64,000 nucleotides of DNA, taken from positions 663,157,938 through 663,221,937 of the forward strand of contig NC_081414.1 of the NCBI RefSeq assembly GCF_030272615.1, written 5' to 3'. The position numbers and the translations under genes were made by a program. Below the pieces are notes generated by a model. It saw nothing but the letters and a program-made list of their open reading frames with translations, did not search any database and was not told the origin of the DNA. Each line of letters opens with the position of its first letter. The stretch's first letter is position 1. This DNA comes from Cryptomeria japonica (taxonomy: Eukaryota > Streptophyta > Pinopsida > Cupressales > Cupressaceae). Positions 13,081-24,499 of the stretch are shown here, piece after piece.

Positions 13081-14067
13081 CTTAGGGATACCAGAAACCT
13101 AAAATTCCAAAAAGGGAACAAAAAGAAAATAGGGTGAAAGCAAAGAAATGAAAAAGGGGGACCCATAGCTCAAGAAGCAAAACATTTGGGCATGTTATGA
13201 AAGGAATAAAAAATGGCAACTTGGCTAGGAAAGTTCTTCCACACATTTTTAGACACTAAAGCCTTCAAGTACCTAGACTCTCTAGTTTGTATTCATACTA
13301 GATGACTCAAAGAAAACTAACATAATCAAGCCTCAGCACACCAAAGAGACCCGAGTTGTAACTAAAACCATCTGTGTAAGTAAATGATTTATTATCCATC
13401 CATTGAGTTTTGTTACAACCAAGCAAGGTAGACTCTATCCAAGCTACATAGGTAAAGTATGTAGTTTCCAATGTGCAATGATATACTGGGCATAGCTCTA
13501 CTACCAACCAGGCATCTATAGCCCCAATAGAAATACCTATGGTTCTCCTCAAGTATTTCTCCACTTCTAGTCAAGCGTATATATCCCCAGTGGAGATACT
13601 TGAATCACCCTTGTAAATTGAGATTTTGATGATTCTTTCTTCTTTTTGTTTTCTTACTTTTCTTCCTTCCTTTGAATTTTTTTACTTTTATGATGATTGC
13701 ATTCTTTTCTAGCATTTCTCAATTTTCAAACAATGAAGTTAGACACTAGGTTGGGAACCATAGTGGACATCGTGAAGGAAGCATTAACCTTTGGATTTTT
13801 CAACATGGATAGAACCACCACACCTGATATAAACAAACCTAAGGATTTCTTAAGATGTATATTTTATAATAGGTTTTCAATTGTTCCCTAGAAACTCAAA
13901 AATGTACCAAGTCATGATACATGCTAATACCTTCAAGATGGAAAAGTATGAAAGTAAACTAAAGTCTCTAAGGCAAGTGACTTCTCAAGTATATGAAAAT
14001 ACATGTAGCAAACTCTTAACCAAGTCACTCTGCATTGTAACCCTCATGCGACAATCTAAATTTCACC

Positions 14068-14337
14068 TTGAAACAAGGAGACCCAAACAAAGAAAAGATA
14101 AGGGAAAAAGGAGACAGAAAGAAACAAGGAAACAAGAACCCACAACCCAAGAACAACAAAACAAACCAACCAAGAAGAGCAGGGGATAAGAAACAAGAAG
14201 GGAAAGAGAACAAGACAAGGAAAAACCACAACATAGGAAAAGAAAGGAGACACAACACCAACACACAAGAAGACCAAAAGATAGGAAAGACAAAACAACA
14301 AGGGAAACCAAAGAAAATAGAAAGGAAACTATACTAA
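14068..14337 (+). repeat. Purine-rich, strand-asymmetric tract in LTR1
   Basis: The plus strand is almost all A, G and C with AAGGAGA/AACAAGG phrases, so it reads as a Lys/Gln/Asn-rich frame, and its complement reads as hydrophobic Leu/Phe/Cys-rich frames. A sister copy is at 51597-51836. Neither strand shows a gene start context; I regard the frames as products of composition. Confidence 0.5.
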
Positions 14338-14599
14338 TCCTACCTACCTAACCTAAACTAACTCTAAACCAACTTAAGTCTTTATCTTAAAAAAACTAGA
14401 GAACAAAAATTTTGACCACTCCTTGACTAATTCTTCATTATGTTTAGTAGTAACAGCTTATTCAGCCAAGTCCTAAGTCTAGAAAACTCATTTTTGTACT
14501 AAAAAATGTAAAGTTTTGACAATTTCAATTCATTCCAAGAGTGCAAAAATTTAAAGATTATTAATTGTGGGTCTTCATTGCGACTGTGATCTACCCACA

Positions 14600-15792
14600 A
14601 ACAAGTTTAAATCTCCCCCATCTCATACTCAAACTCAAAGAAATTAACATATGCAGAAAATAGGAAGGAAGCCACTTGATTTGATTGTGTTGTAGGAGCA
14701 TGCTCCTACACCATAACTTCATCACTATGAGTTCCCAACTCGAGCTACAACTTGTTGTCCATCTTGGGTTCATGCCTGTCAAGAAAAGAAACATCTGTCA
14801 TCGACATGTTATGTTGATTGTCAACAAGATTAGCTTGAATTTTTAAAACCTCATTATCATGAATAGAAATCCCAATTGGTGAACTAAGACACTCAACTAC
14901 CATTGGACTATTTACTTCAAAGTCTTCTTCTAGTAAACAAGAAATATGAGTTTCTTTCTGCTTCAAATTACCTTCTTCAATATCCATCTTAATATTTGCA
15001 GCAATCCCCCATGCAAGTATGAAATCATCACAACTTACCTCAGGATGTGAATTCAAAGGATGAATTCTAAATGAATTAGATAATGTGAAATCTTATATAT
15101 TACCAAAGCATCCTAGGTTATCCATTGTTGTACTTATCTTTTCTATAAGGTTCATCATTATTTGTACTTCCTCATCTATAGTGGGCTGAGTACAATATTC
15201 ACTTTTAGTTTGTAGTGTTTGGAGATCGTCCTCTTCATGCACAACACCAATCTCTTCATGAATTCCCTGTGTGTGATTGACAAAGATAAATGAATTAGCA
15301 TTTGGCACTTCATCATTGCATTCAAAATTACCAGCAAATAACAAATAAGATCCTTCTATTGAAATTTCATAAAAATCAAATTTAGAGAGGAACTCCCTAA
15401 TTTCCCATTGATGGGATTGCATAGAAAACTCCATTTCTAATTTCCTTTCACAATTATACTCTTTGTATGCCCGTGTTTCATCAACCTTGACCCTATCATA
15501 AACACTTTCCCACAATAGTGAGTTAGTGTCATGTGCATAAATAGTTTCATCAAGAGTTATCATAGCTTCTAATCCACCCTCATGATTGATGTAAATCTGA
15601 CCCAGACATTCGTCAAGGAGTTTTTGATTTTGATCCACTTCACTGTCTATGTCAAGAGTTTTACTTCCCAACTTGTCATTAACACATAAGAAAAGATCTT
15701 CTACAATTTCATTCAAGAATACTTTTCCTTCATTCTCATTATTACAATTCCATTCACTTGAAGCATTATGGCTTTGAAAGTCAAGGGAAAGA
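14600..15792 (-). pseudogene. Acidic unknown ORF, 3' part (internal 1)
   Basis: Two minus-strand stretches in internal region 1, 15716-15093 (207 codons) and 15056-14745 (103 codons), form the C-terminal part of a long acidic protein. It is rich in Asp, Glu, Asn and Ser, with phrases such as 'FDFYEISIEGSYLLF' and 'NFECNDEVPNANSF'. No known enzyme motif is visible. The upstream part of the same frame lies beyond the copia-1 insertion at 28172-29402. The corresponding stretch in internal 2 (52106-53067) keeps the same phrases with several stops, which argues that the frame was once translated. A structural or gag-associated protein is possible. No function is assigned. Confidence 0.5.
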
Positions 15793-17016
15793 TGTTGGCA
15801 ATTTGGAGGAATTGATTATGTGTTGCATTGATGTTTGTCATTAATGTCAACACTAGTTGTTTTGTTGTCTACAGGGTTTTGATAGGGTGGTTGGATCATG
15901 ATGTTGACTTGGAGATATTCTCTAGTATGCTCCAGTTTGTGGAATTGGTTTGAATTGGTTTTTCATGTGTTCCTGATGCATATCACATTCAATTGGTTTG
16001 AGATTTGATGATTTGGAAGCTATCATTTGTTCTAGTAAGCCTTTTGGTTACCGATAAGGGTTTTACCGACAAAGCTTTGTTGAAGATCTTTTGATGAATC
16101 CGATAAGTGGTGATGGTGTAGCTTCTAGAAGGTTATCAAGATGTTGATGGTTATCTTATTCATGTTCCATTTGATCGGTGATGTTGCATTTGGATTTTGG
16201 CAACCTATTTTAGGTCTAGCTCTATTCTATTAGGTTATAGACCAGTTTATGTAATGTGTTGGTTGATGCTCCTAATGCATTACTAGTTGTATTTATTGAT
16301 TGGTTTATGTTGTTTCATTCTTATGCTGACTTGGTTTATCATTGGTTTGCAGGGTTATGTAACGGATTCATTATATTATCTTTTAGGTGGCCGACCTAAT
16401 TGTTTAGGTCTCAAGTTGGTATATATATGATGTAATATCTCTTTGTAGATCATGGTTACAAATGGTTATGGGATTATCTGTGTGCAAATAAAGTTGTAAT
16501 CATATGCATAGGTTTTTGTCGATCATAGGTGATCGAATTGGGTTTCTGTAAGAGGTTTAAGACCTCTAGTATTAATCTTTACCAAAAATGTACTCAGACA
16601 TAGGAGATGTTATTCTTGCAGTTCACTCATCTTTCTGGATTGTAGTCTGGATTTCTTTTGTAGTCAGTGAGGCTCCTTTTGTGATGAGAAGTGCACTCTA
16701 GGCTATCGGCCTTCCTGCATGTGTAGGACCCTCTTATTGTAATCACATACTTATTCCAGAAGTATTATCTGACTGTGGGTAGGCTTCCCACCATGGTTTT
16801 ACCCTTTACCAGGTTTTCCACGTACAAATCCTGGTGTTCTATGTTGTGGGTGGATGGTAATTATTCTATTATTTGTGTTTGTGCTTAATTGATATATATG
16901 TTATTATGATATTTGGTTTATGCATTCCAGTAAAAGTTTTTGTATGCTTAAAGTTACATAATCTGTTGACAAATTTTTCACCTCCCCCTCTCAGTTGTCC
17001 ACCCATTATCCTAACA
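15793..17016 (+). repeat. Copia-1 5' LTR
   Basis: 1224 bases, TG...CA ends, followed after two bases by the primer-binding site. Its end carries the CACCTCCCCCTCTCAGTTGTCC phrase shared in variant form by the other copia-type LTRs of the window. The 3' partner is 25528-28166, enlarged by an insertion. Confidence 0.9.
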
Positions 17017-17018
17017 AT

Positions 17019-17030
17019 TGGTATCAGGGC
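17019..17030 (+). other. Copia-1 primer-binding site (initiator Met tRNA)
   Basis: TGGTATCAGGGC, one mismatch from the usual plant TGGTATCAGAGC complementary to the 3' end of initiator tRNA-Met, two bases after the LTR. Confidence 0.88.
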
Positions 17031-17072
17031 CTGGTCCTCTCTGTAGAAGCTTAACCACTTGAGGAAGATCTT

Positions 17073-19240
17073 ATGGCATCTAATAGCTCATCTGCAATCA
17101 TTTTCTAAAGAGAAACCCCTAAGATTGATTCAAAAAATTATAGAGTATGGAAGATTTAGATGGAGACTCATTTGAGATGTATTGGGAAACAAATTTGGGA
17201 GATCACTAATAAAGGATATACCCCTTATAATCCAACATCTGGAAATCCTCCTCTGACAAAATTGGATAAGAACATTGAAAATGACTATAGAGCTAAAGAA
17301 GCCCTCTTGAGTGCACTTTCTGATTAGCAAATATGTTAGGTCCCAGAGACAACTGAGAGGGGGGCGGGTGAATCAATTGTCAAATAAATTCAAAACAAAA
17401 ACAACTTAACCAACTTACTTCTTAATATCGGTGAACCAATCTTTTATACCAGTGGATAGTTTTATTAGATAATTGCAATACCAGTAAAGATTAATGCATG
17501 AAACAAAAGGACAAAGTCATCCATAACACTTAACACCAATATTTGTACGTGGAAACCCTATAAGGGGAAAAACCATGGTGGGAAACCTTACCCACAATCA
17601 GATGATACTACTGCAGATAGTAAGTGTATACAAATAGGGTCTGCACATGCAGAAAGGCCAAGTGCTTAGAGCTCACTGCTCAATCACAAAATAAGAGTCA
17701 CATTGACTACAATTGGATGGTTAAATCCAATAAGAATGTATTGCTCAAAATAGCATCTTCATATGTTGGATTCAGTACTGATGTAGTTTTGATATGCTTT
17801 CACAAAAACCTTGCTTCACCCTCAAATGATGTCTACGTGTATAGCTCTACTTAATCTCACATATAACTTCACACAATTCTTCTTCACATTCCACATCCGA
17901 TCTTACAAATAAGATCTTACATTTATATTATAACCTAGGACCAATTTTAATAGGTCAGCTCTATAGGATATTACAATAAAATAAATTTACAATTAAATTA
18001 ATGCCCGATGCAATAATAGATTCAACATGTCGGCTTAATGCATTTACAACAATAATAAATCATCTCCATAGCGTGCCATGCTGATCTGGAAAAGATAAAC
18101 CTGCCAGTGTATGACCTAGACCTATTTGCCAGTAACAACAAATATGTAAATATGAATATACCAATAATCAAATCTCTAAGACAAGGTGTCCAAACAATGT
18201 CTTCAACATAACCAAGTGTTTTCCATGCCATTCCAAGTGCCGGTGATCATTATATCCTGCTGGTGAACCAGATACCAGTGATTGTGCATGAGTCATTTGC
18301 TTGCTGATGAATGTTGTTGATTCTCCAAAGTGCCAAAGTTGATAAGTGTTAGTAGATGTTGACATCAATGACAAAACCATACCAAAATACCAACAATCTC
18401 CCCCTTTGGCATTGATGGCAACACAAGATGGAAAAACCATCAAAGTGCCAAACAGAAATTCGTAATACCAAAATACCAACAATTACCAAAATATAAGTAA
18501 TCTCTCCCAAAGTAACAAAATAATAGGATTAACAAATCATCTGCAAAGGCTATATGGGATAAGTTGGATACTCTCAATGAAGGTGACCCTACTGTTAGAA
18601 TTTCTAAACTTGATGGTTATCAAGTGAGGTATGAGAGCCTAGAAATGGAGGAAGATGAAAGGATTACTACTTTTATGGAAAGAGTTAATGAAATTGTTAT
18701 AGGAATTCAGTGTTGTTGTGGATCTCTGAGTGAAGATGAACAATGTCTAACACCTCTATCAATAGGGATACTTTGGTTGGAGAGTTATCTGCTTTCGAGC
18801 TTGAAGAATTTCATCCTCAAGGAGCAGTAAAGATTGAATCTGCTTTTGATGCATCTACATCATCAACTGGCAAGAGTGATTGGAAAGATTTATATGCGAA
18901 GGAACTGGAGGAAATAAAGAAATAAGATGAATATTTTGAGCAACGTGAAGCCCTATTTTCTAGAAGAGTACCTAAAGGTTCGATAGGAAGTAAGTATGAA
19001 GGAAAATCACCGTTTAAATGTTTTGCATGTAATAAGATAGGTCATTTTGCATCTAGATGTTTTGAGAGGAATTCAAGATTTGAGGAGAAAGATAGAAGAC
19101 ATTTTAGGCCTAACCATGATTATCATAACAAGCATAAGTACAAGAGAAATAAAGACAAATCATGTTACTATGTGGATGAGGAAGGTGTGGCTGATTCTGA
19201 TGATGAACCGACATAAAATTCAGCTAGTGGATTTGGCAGT
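17073..19240 (+). pseudogene. Copia-1 gag, interrupted
   Basis: The first ATG after the primer-binding site is at 17073 (MASNSSS..). A typical copia capsid region follows ('NYRVWKI', 'LTKLDKN', 'AKEALLSALSD') with TAA/TAG stops. The solo LTR at 17334-18534 splits it. It resumes at about 18540 ('AIWDKL'-like, then 'YESLEMEEDERITTFMERVNEI'). A CCHC zinc knuckle (C-x2-C-x4-H-x4-C) is intact at 19019-19060, followed by a basic, then acidic tail. Gag forms the virus-like particle and packages element RNA. This copy cannot, because of stops, frame changes and the inserted LTR. Confidence 0.75.
17334..18534 (-). mobile_element. Solo LTR in copia-1 gag, with U3 extension
   Basis: TG...CA block of 1201 bases in minus orientation, flanked by AAATA (17329-17333) and AATCA (18535-18539), a degraded 5-base duplication. 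Gag coding resumes straight after it. Read on the minus strand, the outer 139 bases (18396-18534) look like the 3' internal end of a copia element and include a polypurine tract (AAAGGGGGAGAT complement, 18396-18407). That tract directly precedes what looks like the ordinary LTR start TGTTGGTATTTTGG. The outer end is therefore extended compared with a normal LTR. Confidence 0.7.
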
Positions 19241-19299
19241 GGAAAGGAATGGGTATTTTTGGCCATCAAGGAAGATGCTCTGAAACCTATAATTCAAAT

Positions 19300-19829
19300 G
19301 AGCAAAGGCCCTTGCTGCTAAAATTGAAGACAAGGATGAATGGGTGATATATAGTGGATGTTCAAATCATATGGCTAGAGATAAAAGGATGTTTCTATCT
19401 TTGCAATAATTCTATGGTGGTTTGGTTAGATTTGGAGATGACAAAGCATGCATGATCAGAGGAAGAAGAACTATATCATTGTATGGTAATCATAACACTG
19501 ATAATATTTATTATGTTGAAGGTTTAAGGCATAATATTTTGAGTGTAGGAAAATTGGTGGATAAGGGATTTCAATTATAGTTCAAGGATGGAAAATGAAA
19601 AATCATCAACAGATCTGGATTGGATATTGCAACCAGTACTCAGACTAAAGTTAACATCTTTCATTTGGACTCTGGTGAGAAGACATGTTTGATTTCACAA
19701 ATTGATGAGAGTTGGCTATAGCATAAGAGGTTGTGTCGTGTGAATTTTGATTGCATTGCAAAGATCAATTCAACTAAGGCTATTAGAGATATACCTAAGA
19801 TTATGAAGTGCTATAATCTAGTATGTAAG
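19300..19829 (+). pseudogene. Copia-1 protease and pre-integrase, dead
   Basis: The protease region reads 'WVIYSGCSNHM' where copia proteases normally have D-S-G. The catalytic Asp codon at 19350-19352 is TAT (Tyr). Downstream phrases 'NIYYVEGLRHNILSVGKL' and 'HKRL' are the usual protease/GAG-pre-integrase boundary. Several TAA/TAG/TGA stops occur. The frame runs into the solo LTR inserted at 19830 and resumes at 22613. This enzyme would mature gag and pol; here it lacks its catalytic residue and is truncated. Confidence 0.7.
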
Positions 19830-22607
19830 TGTTGCAAATATGGATGAATTGATTATGTTTTCCATTGATGTTTTGTCATTGATGTCAACACTAGCTGTTA
19901 TGGTTGGTTACCGGTAGAATATCTAGTGTTATCGGCAAAAGGGACTATCTGTTGGACACTTTTGGCATTTTTGGATCAATGGAGTATGCTTTGTTTTATG
20001 TGTTACATGCTTCTGGAGCATGTTTTGGTCAGTTGGTATTGACTTGGTAATCAGATGCTATCATACACTCTTGTAAACCCTTATCGGTATGGGTTTAAGG
20101 TTTAACCGGTAGATCTTTCACTGATAAATCTTGGCAGAATGCATAAGTGGTGTTGGTGTGGCTTCTAGATAGAATTCAGGATGTAGAAGGTGATCTTTGA
20201 TCATGCCTCAACTTTTTCAAGACATTTCTTTGGCGTGGTGGACCCAGATTAGGTCTGGTGCCTATATAGGTTATGGACCGGTATCATGTTAACGTGTTCT
20301 TTACACGTTACTAGGATGATTTATGGATTGGTTATTCTTGTTTTGGTCTTAAGCCGACATGACATATCATTGTAATAGGGATGTAGGTAATGATCTTGTT
20401 GTAATATCTTTAGGTGGCCAACCTAATTGGTTTAGGCCTTAGGGTTTGTATAAATGATTTTAGATCTCATTGTAGATAAGTATGGTATGGGAATGGAAAT
20501 GTAATGTTCATGGTCATGGAATTCAATATCATATGTGAAGGAGATTTTTTGGATCATAGTTGATCAAATTGGGTTTAAGGAAGAGGTCAAAGGCCTTTGT
20601 TATTGAGCTTAACTAGGACTGTAATTAGGCATGATAGATGCTATCTCTGGCAATTCATTATTCTGGATTGTTGTCCATTTATCTTGAGGTGGTTATAACC
20701 TCTTTGTAGTCAGTGAGACTATTTTGTATTGAGTGGTACGCTCTAGGTAGTGTGCCTTCCTGCATGTGCAGGCCCCTTATTATTGTAGGCATTATGTGAA
20801 CCGGTATGAGGACATAATGACATTGTATGTTGTCATTGATGTCAATATGTTGAAGAGGTGTGAACCGGCATATGTGAGAACTGGTATAACACTATGAATT
20901 GGCATTTGTACCAAAGTTAAGCGGTGTGCTTGTTCATGATGAACCAGCATATAGTTATGGGAACTAGCATATGGAAGTATTGTATGACTACTAGTTGGTA
21001 GTCTCAACTTTAGAGTTTTCGATTGATGTCCTTCAAGCCCGTGTGGCTCAACTGATGATATTGTGTGATGAGCTAGCATTGTAAAGAAGAACAGATCATG
21101 TTGCCATGTAAGCCTATGTGCGTGAAGGACCTTGCATGAGGGAGATTGTTCCTATCTACCTTGGGAATGTGTAAAGTCTGTAAAATAGTGATAACATGTG
21201 ATGGGTTATAAGTCGCCATAAAATCGATGGAAATGGATGATGGAGAATGTCTTGAGTTTGGATCAAGATCTACTGCATTTAATGCAGTGTGCTCAATGGT
21301 CAGGATTGAACCGTTTGAATTCCTTAACTTAATAGGTTTATGGTTTAGGTTTTATGCTACTGACCTATCTGTTTTCCTATAAGGTCGATGTTGTGTCTCT
21401 TTCTAAGGTTGTTGGCAAAAGTTGTGTGTGTGTATCCAAGAGAAAGGATATGTGATTCTTGCCAGACCAAAAGGAGAGAAGTGATACCTGCAGAGTGTAA
21501 GTGTAGAAGGTGAAGAGGAGCTTAAGCAGATCTACATTGGCATTGAGTGTTGTTACCAGATCATTGTAATACCTATTGATCTCTAACCACCTCAACAACT
21601 AGAAAATCCCTTAATAGGGTAGCCTTAACCGGCTTGTTGAAAATCCTTTAACAGGGTAATTCAAAGCTACTGAGTTCGAAATCCTTTAGCTATTGAGTTC
21701 TTGAAATCCTCTAACAAGGTAACCTTTAATAGGGTTTAACCCTTAACCAGGTATTGTATCCATCCCTTAACCGGGTGATCCCTAACAAGATCGATTCCTA
21801 GCAGAACCTATTATAATGTCTCTAACCGGACAAGGCTTCTAACAGAGCGGACTTCTAAAGAGTTCAAAAATAGCTTGTGGGTATTCATCCCCACCGTGGT
21901 TTTTCCCAATTGGGTTTCCACGTGAAAAATATGTGTGTCATGTGTGATGCTTTTATCTTGTGATTCTTTTCTATTGTCTGTCAAGCATATGATGGTTCTG
22001 TGTTTTATGTTTGTCAATAAAATATGTTGAACTAGTTGTTATTGTGGTCTGATGATAGATTACCTGTTTATGCATAAGAGTGAAATGGTAGTGTAGTTTT
22101 GAGTTGAGTGAAAAGCTAAGTGAGTAACCGATTAATGCTTGACTCAAACATTCTTAGCTTTACCGATTGCACTTTATTTCAAACCAGTATCACTATCTCC
22201 CAGTCTTTTGAAGTGTTTTCTTTCAAACCGGTTTTGGACTGTATTTTTGCCTGTACTGATTCACCCCCCCTCTCAGTACCAGTTTGGTACTATTCATTCA
22301 TCATTGAGTTATCAATTGTATCACATACTTTCTACAGAAGTATCATCTGACTAGGTAGGCTTCCCACTATGTTTTTTCCCTTTTTCGGGTTTTCCACATA
22401 CAATTCATGGTGTTATGTGGTATGGTTGCATTGTTTTAATTTTATGTTTCATTCTTAAGTTTTATTTCTTACCGATATCTATTTTTGCTATTTCGGTATT
22501 CCATGTTTATGTGGTTTGGTTAAAGGTTATTAAGTGGTTTGATTGACATAATTTTTTAAACAACTGATTCACCCCCCCCCCCCAGTTGTTCACCGGTTAT
22601 CCTAACA
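19830..22607 (+). mobile_element. Solo LTR in copia-1 integrase, itself interrupted
   Basis: Ends TGTTGCAAAT and CCTAACA with a perfect GTAAG duplication (19825-19829 and 22608-22612). Removing it rejoins the pre-integrase codons in frame (Cys-Lys, then Glu-Cys-Gln). The sequence is a diverged relative of the copia-1 LTR. It holds a second LTR at 20784-22314, so its own length is about 1.25 kb. Confidence 0.85.
20784..22314 (+). mobile_element. Nested LTR of a third copia-type family (copy 1)
   Basis: TGTAGGCATT...ATCA block of 1531 bases inside the preceding solo LTR, with candidate duplication ATTAT/ATTGT (20779-20783 and 22315-22319, one mismatch). Host LTR homology breaks and resumes at these points. 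It shares 'GTGAACCGGTATG', serial 'AACC(G)GGTAACC' phrases and 'GATTCACCCCCCC' near its end with copy 2 at 25875-27284. Confidence 0.65.
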
Positions 22608-22612
22608 GTAAG

Positions 22613-23521
22613 GAATGTCAAATGGGAAAGCAAGTGAGAACTTCTTTTAAGAGTATACAAGACAAATATAATGATGTTCTTGATCTTATCCATACTAATT
22701 TATGTGGTCCTACTAGAATAAAAAAATTTCAGGGTGATAGATATTTTATGCTAGTCATTGATGACTATTCTAGAATGATGTGGGTTACTTTTCTAAGGGA
22801 GAAATCTAAAGCCTTTCAAAAGTTTAAGATCTTTAAAGCTAAAGTTGAAACATAGACAAGGTTGAATATTAAATGCTTAAGGTCTAATCAGGGTGGTGAA
22901 TTCACATCCGGTGAATTTAACAGTTATTGTGAGAAGCATGGGATAAGGAGACAGTTGTTTCCACCCTAGACATCTCAGCAAAATGGTGTTGTGGAAAGAA
23001 AGAACAAAACTATTTTGGATATAGCTGGAACTATGATGATGGAAGTTAATCTGCCTCATGTCTATTGGAGAGAAGTTGTGAGCATGGCGGTATATACATT
23101 CAACAGAGTTCATATCAAAGGAGACACTGGTAAGATACCTTATGAGTTATGGTTTGGTCATACACCTATAGTTAAGTATTTCAGAATCTTTGGTAGTAAA
23201 TGCTATATTAAAAGAGATGATTCCATTGGAAGGTTTGATCCTAGATGTGATGAAGGGATACTTCTTGGTTATTCTAATGAAAGAAAAACATATAGATGTT
23301 ATAATAAAAGATTGCAGAGAATTATGGAGAGTGCTAATGTCAAGGGGGATGATCGGTACAAAGGTCAAATCAGAACTTATGAGAGAGAAATGGAAGTGGA
23401 GATGATCATAACTGAACTGGTAGCACCTGTACTAGAACAAAATGTTGAACCAGTTACCCCAACAGTATTAGAAGATTCAACAGTAACTGAAGATCAGAGT
23501 AGAGAAACAAAAGACCCCTAG
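22613..23521 (+). pseudogene. Copia-1 integrase
   Basis: It begins with 'ECQMGKQVRTSF', the zinc-binding C-x-x-GK phrase, and continues to the core. The first catalytic Asp, in the H-T-D-L-CGP motif, is Asn here (codon AAT, 22697-22699). The second sits in 'VIDDYSR' and the Glu in 'NGVVERKN', both kept. Stops lie at 22853 and near 22967. The region 22991-23521 is open (176 codons) through 'ELWFGHTP', 'FRIFGSKCYIKRD' and 'GILLGYSNERK'. Integrase inserts the element cDNA. This one lacks one acid of the D-D-E triad and is interrupted. Confidence 0.8.
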
Positions 23522-23639
23522 GTATGTAAGGTTAAATCATTCAAAAGATCAGATCATTGGAGACAAGAACAAAAGATTAATGACAAGAAGAAGGTTGGAA
23601 GGTGATGAGGTATGTTTAATTTCTCAAGTTTAACTAGCA

Positions 23640-24480
23640 TTAGTTATTGAAGCTTGTAAAGATGAATGTTGCATGAGAGCTATGAAGAGGAATTAGATCA
23701 AATAGTAAAGAACAACACATGGACTTTAGTTCCCCGGCCTAAAAATAAGAATGTTATTGGAACTAAATGGGTCTTTAGGAATAAATTGAATGAGGATGGA
23801 CAAGTTGTGAGGAATAAGGCTAGATTGGTATGTAAAGGATATTCTCAAAAGGAAGGAATTAATTATGATGAGACTTCTGCTTCGGTATCTAGGATTGAAG
23901 CTATGACACTATTTCTTTCTTATGCTGCCCATAAGAAATACAAGGTTTATCAAATGGATGCCAAGTGTACATTTTTTAATGGAGATCTTGAAAAGAAGTT
24001 TACATTGAGATACCTGATGGATTTTCACTTTCAGATGACAAAAACATGGTTTGCATGTTAAGGAAAGCTTTATATGGACTGAAATAAGCCCCTAGAGCTT
24101 GGTATACTAGATTGGATAAATATCTTTTGAATCTTGGTTTCACTAAAGGTAGTGCTGACAATAAATTATATTATAAGATCATTGATGATGACATATTGAT
24201 TGTTTAAGTCTATGTTGATCATATCATTTTTGGAGGTGAGGATAAGTTATGTATGGAATTCTCTGATAATATGAAGAATGAATTTGAGATGTCTATGATT
24301 GGGGAGATGAAATTTTTCTTAGGTTTGTAAATTACTCAAACTGATAAAGATATTTTCATCTATCAAACTAAGTATGCTAGAGAGTTGTTGAAGAAATTTG
24401 GTATGGAAAATTCTATACTGATTGGTACTCCTATGATTACAAGTGCGAAATTGACAAAGAAAGATGCATCTGCTCCTCTA
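23640..24480 (+). pseudogene. Copia-1 reverse transcriptase
   Basis: Open stretch 23666-24061 carries 'NNTWTLVPRP', 'GTKWVFRNKLNEDG', '[12 protein letters not shown]' and 'DAKCTFFNGDLE' (family D-V-K-.AFLNG). After a frame change, 'LYGLKQAPRAWY'-like sequence follows with stops. The active-site loop reads Y-V-D-H: the second Asp of YVDD is His (CAT, 24220-24222). 'NFIGGEMKFFLGL'-like and 'KKFGMENS' phrases follow. The enzyme copies element RNA into DNA. Loss of a catalytic Asp plus stops makes this copy inactive. Confidence 0.8.
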
Positions 24481-24499
24481 AATTGGTATAAATCTATCA

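Larger units (their letters stand above)
10602..14599 (-). mobile_element. LTR1 of the tandem gag-only element
   Basis: It starts TGTTTTGACGCAC after the transposase-like fragment. This is the exact point where LTR2 and LTR3 instead continue from internal sequence. The right end is inferred at CCCACA (14599), about ten bases before ATCTCCCCCATCTC, which on the minus strand would be the polypurine tract. It contains a conserved first 1.2 kb, a 1.2 kb stretch of short palindromic phrases (about 11880-13080) and a purine-rich tract (14068-14337). It also holds intact versions of two sites occupied in LTR2: CTCTA at 11803-11807 (copia-2) and GTACC at 13904-13908 (gypsy). All open frames in it are short and not gene-like. 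Confidence 0.6.

Noticed and set aside
14025-14337. Lys-rich plus-strand protein and hydrophobic minus-strand 'membrane' proteins (also at 51561-51836)
   Set aside because: Overlapping open frames in several phases come from the purine-rich composition; no conserved start and no family match.
18022-18482. Minus-strand frames of 69 and 104 codons
   Set aside because: They lie wholly in a solo LTR with clear ends and duplication; no protein family resemblance.
22571-22583. Poly-C run as a structural element (also 22264-22270 and 27233-27239)
   Set aside because: It is the ordinary C-rich stretch near the end of this copia LTR family, lengthened by slippage.
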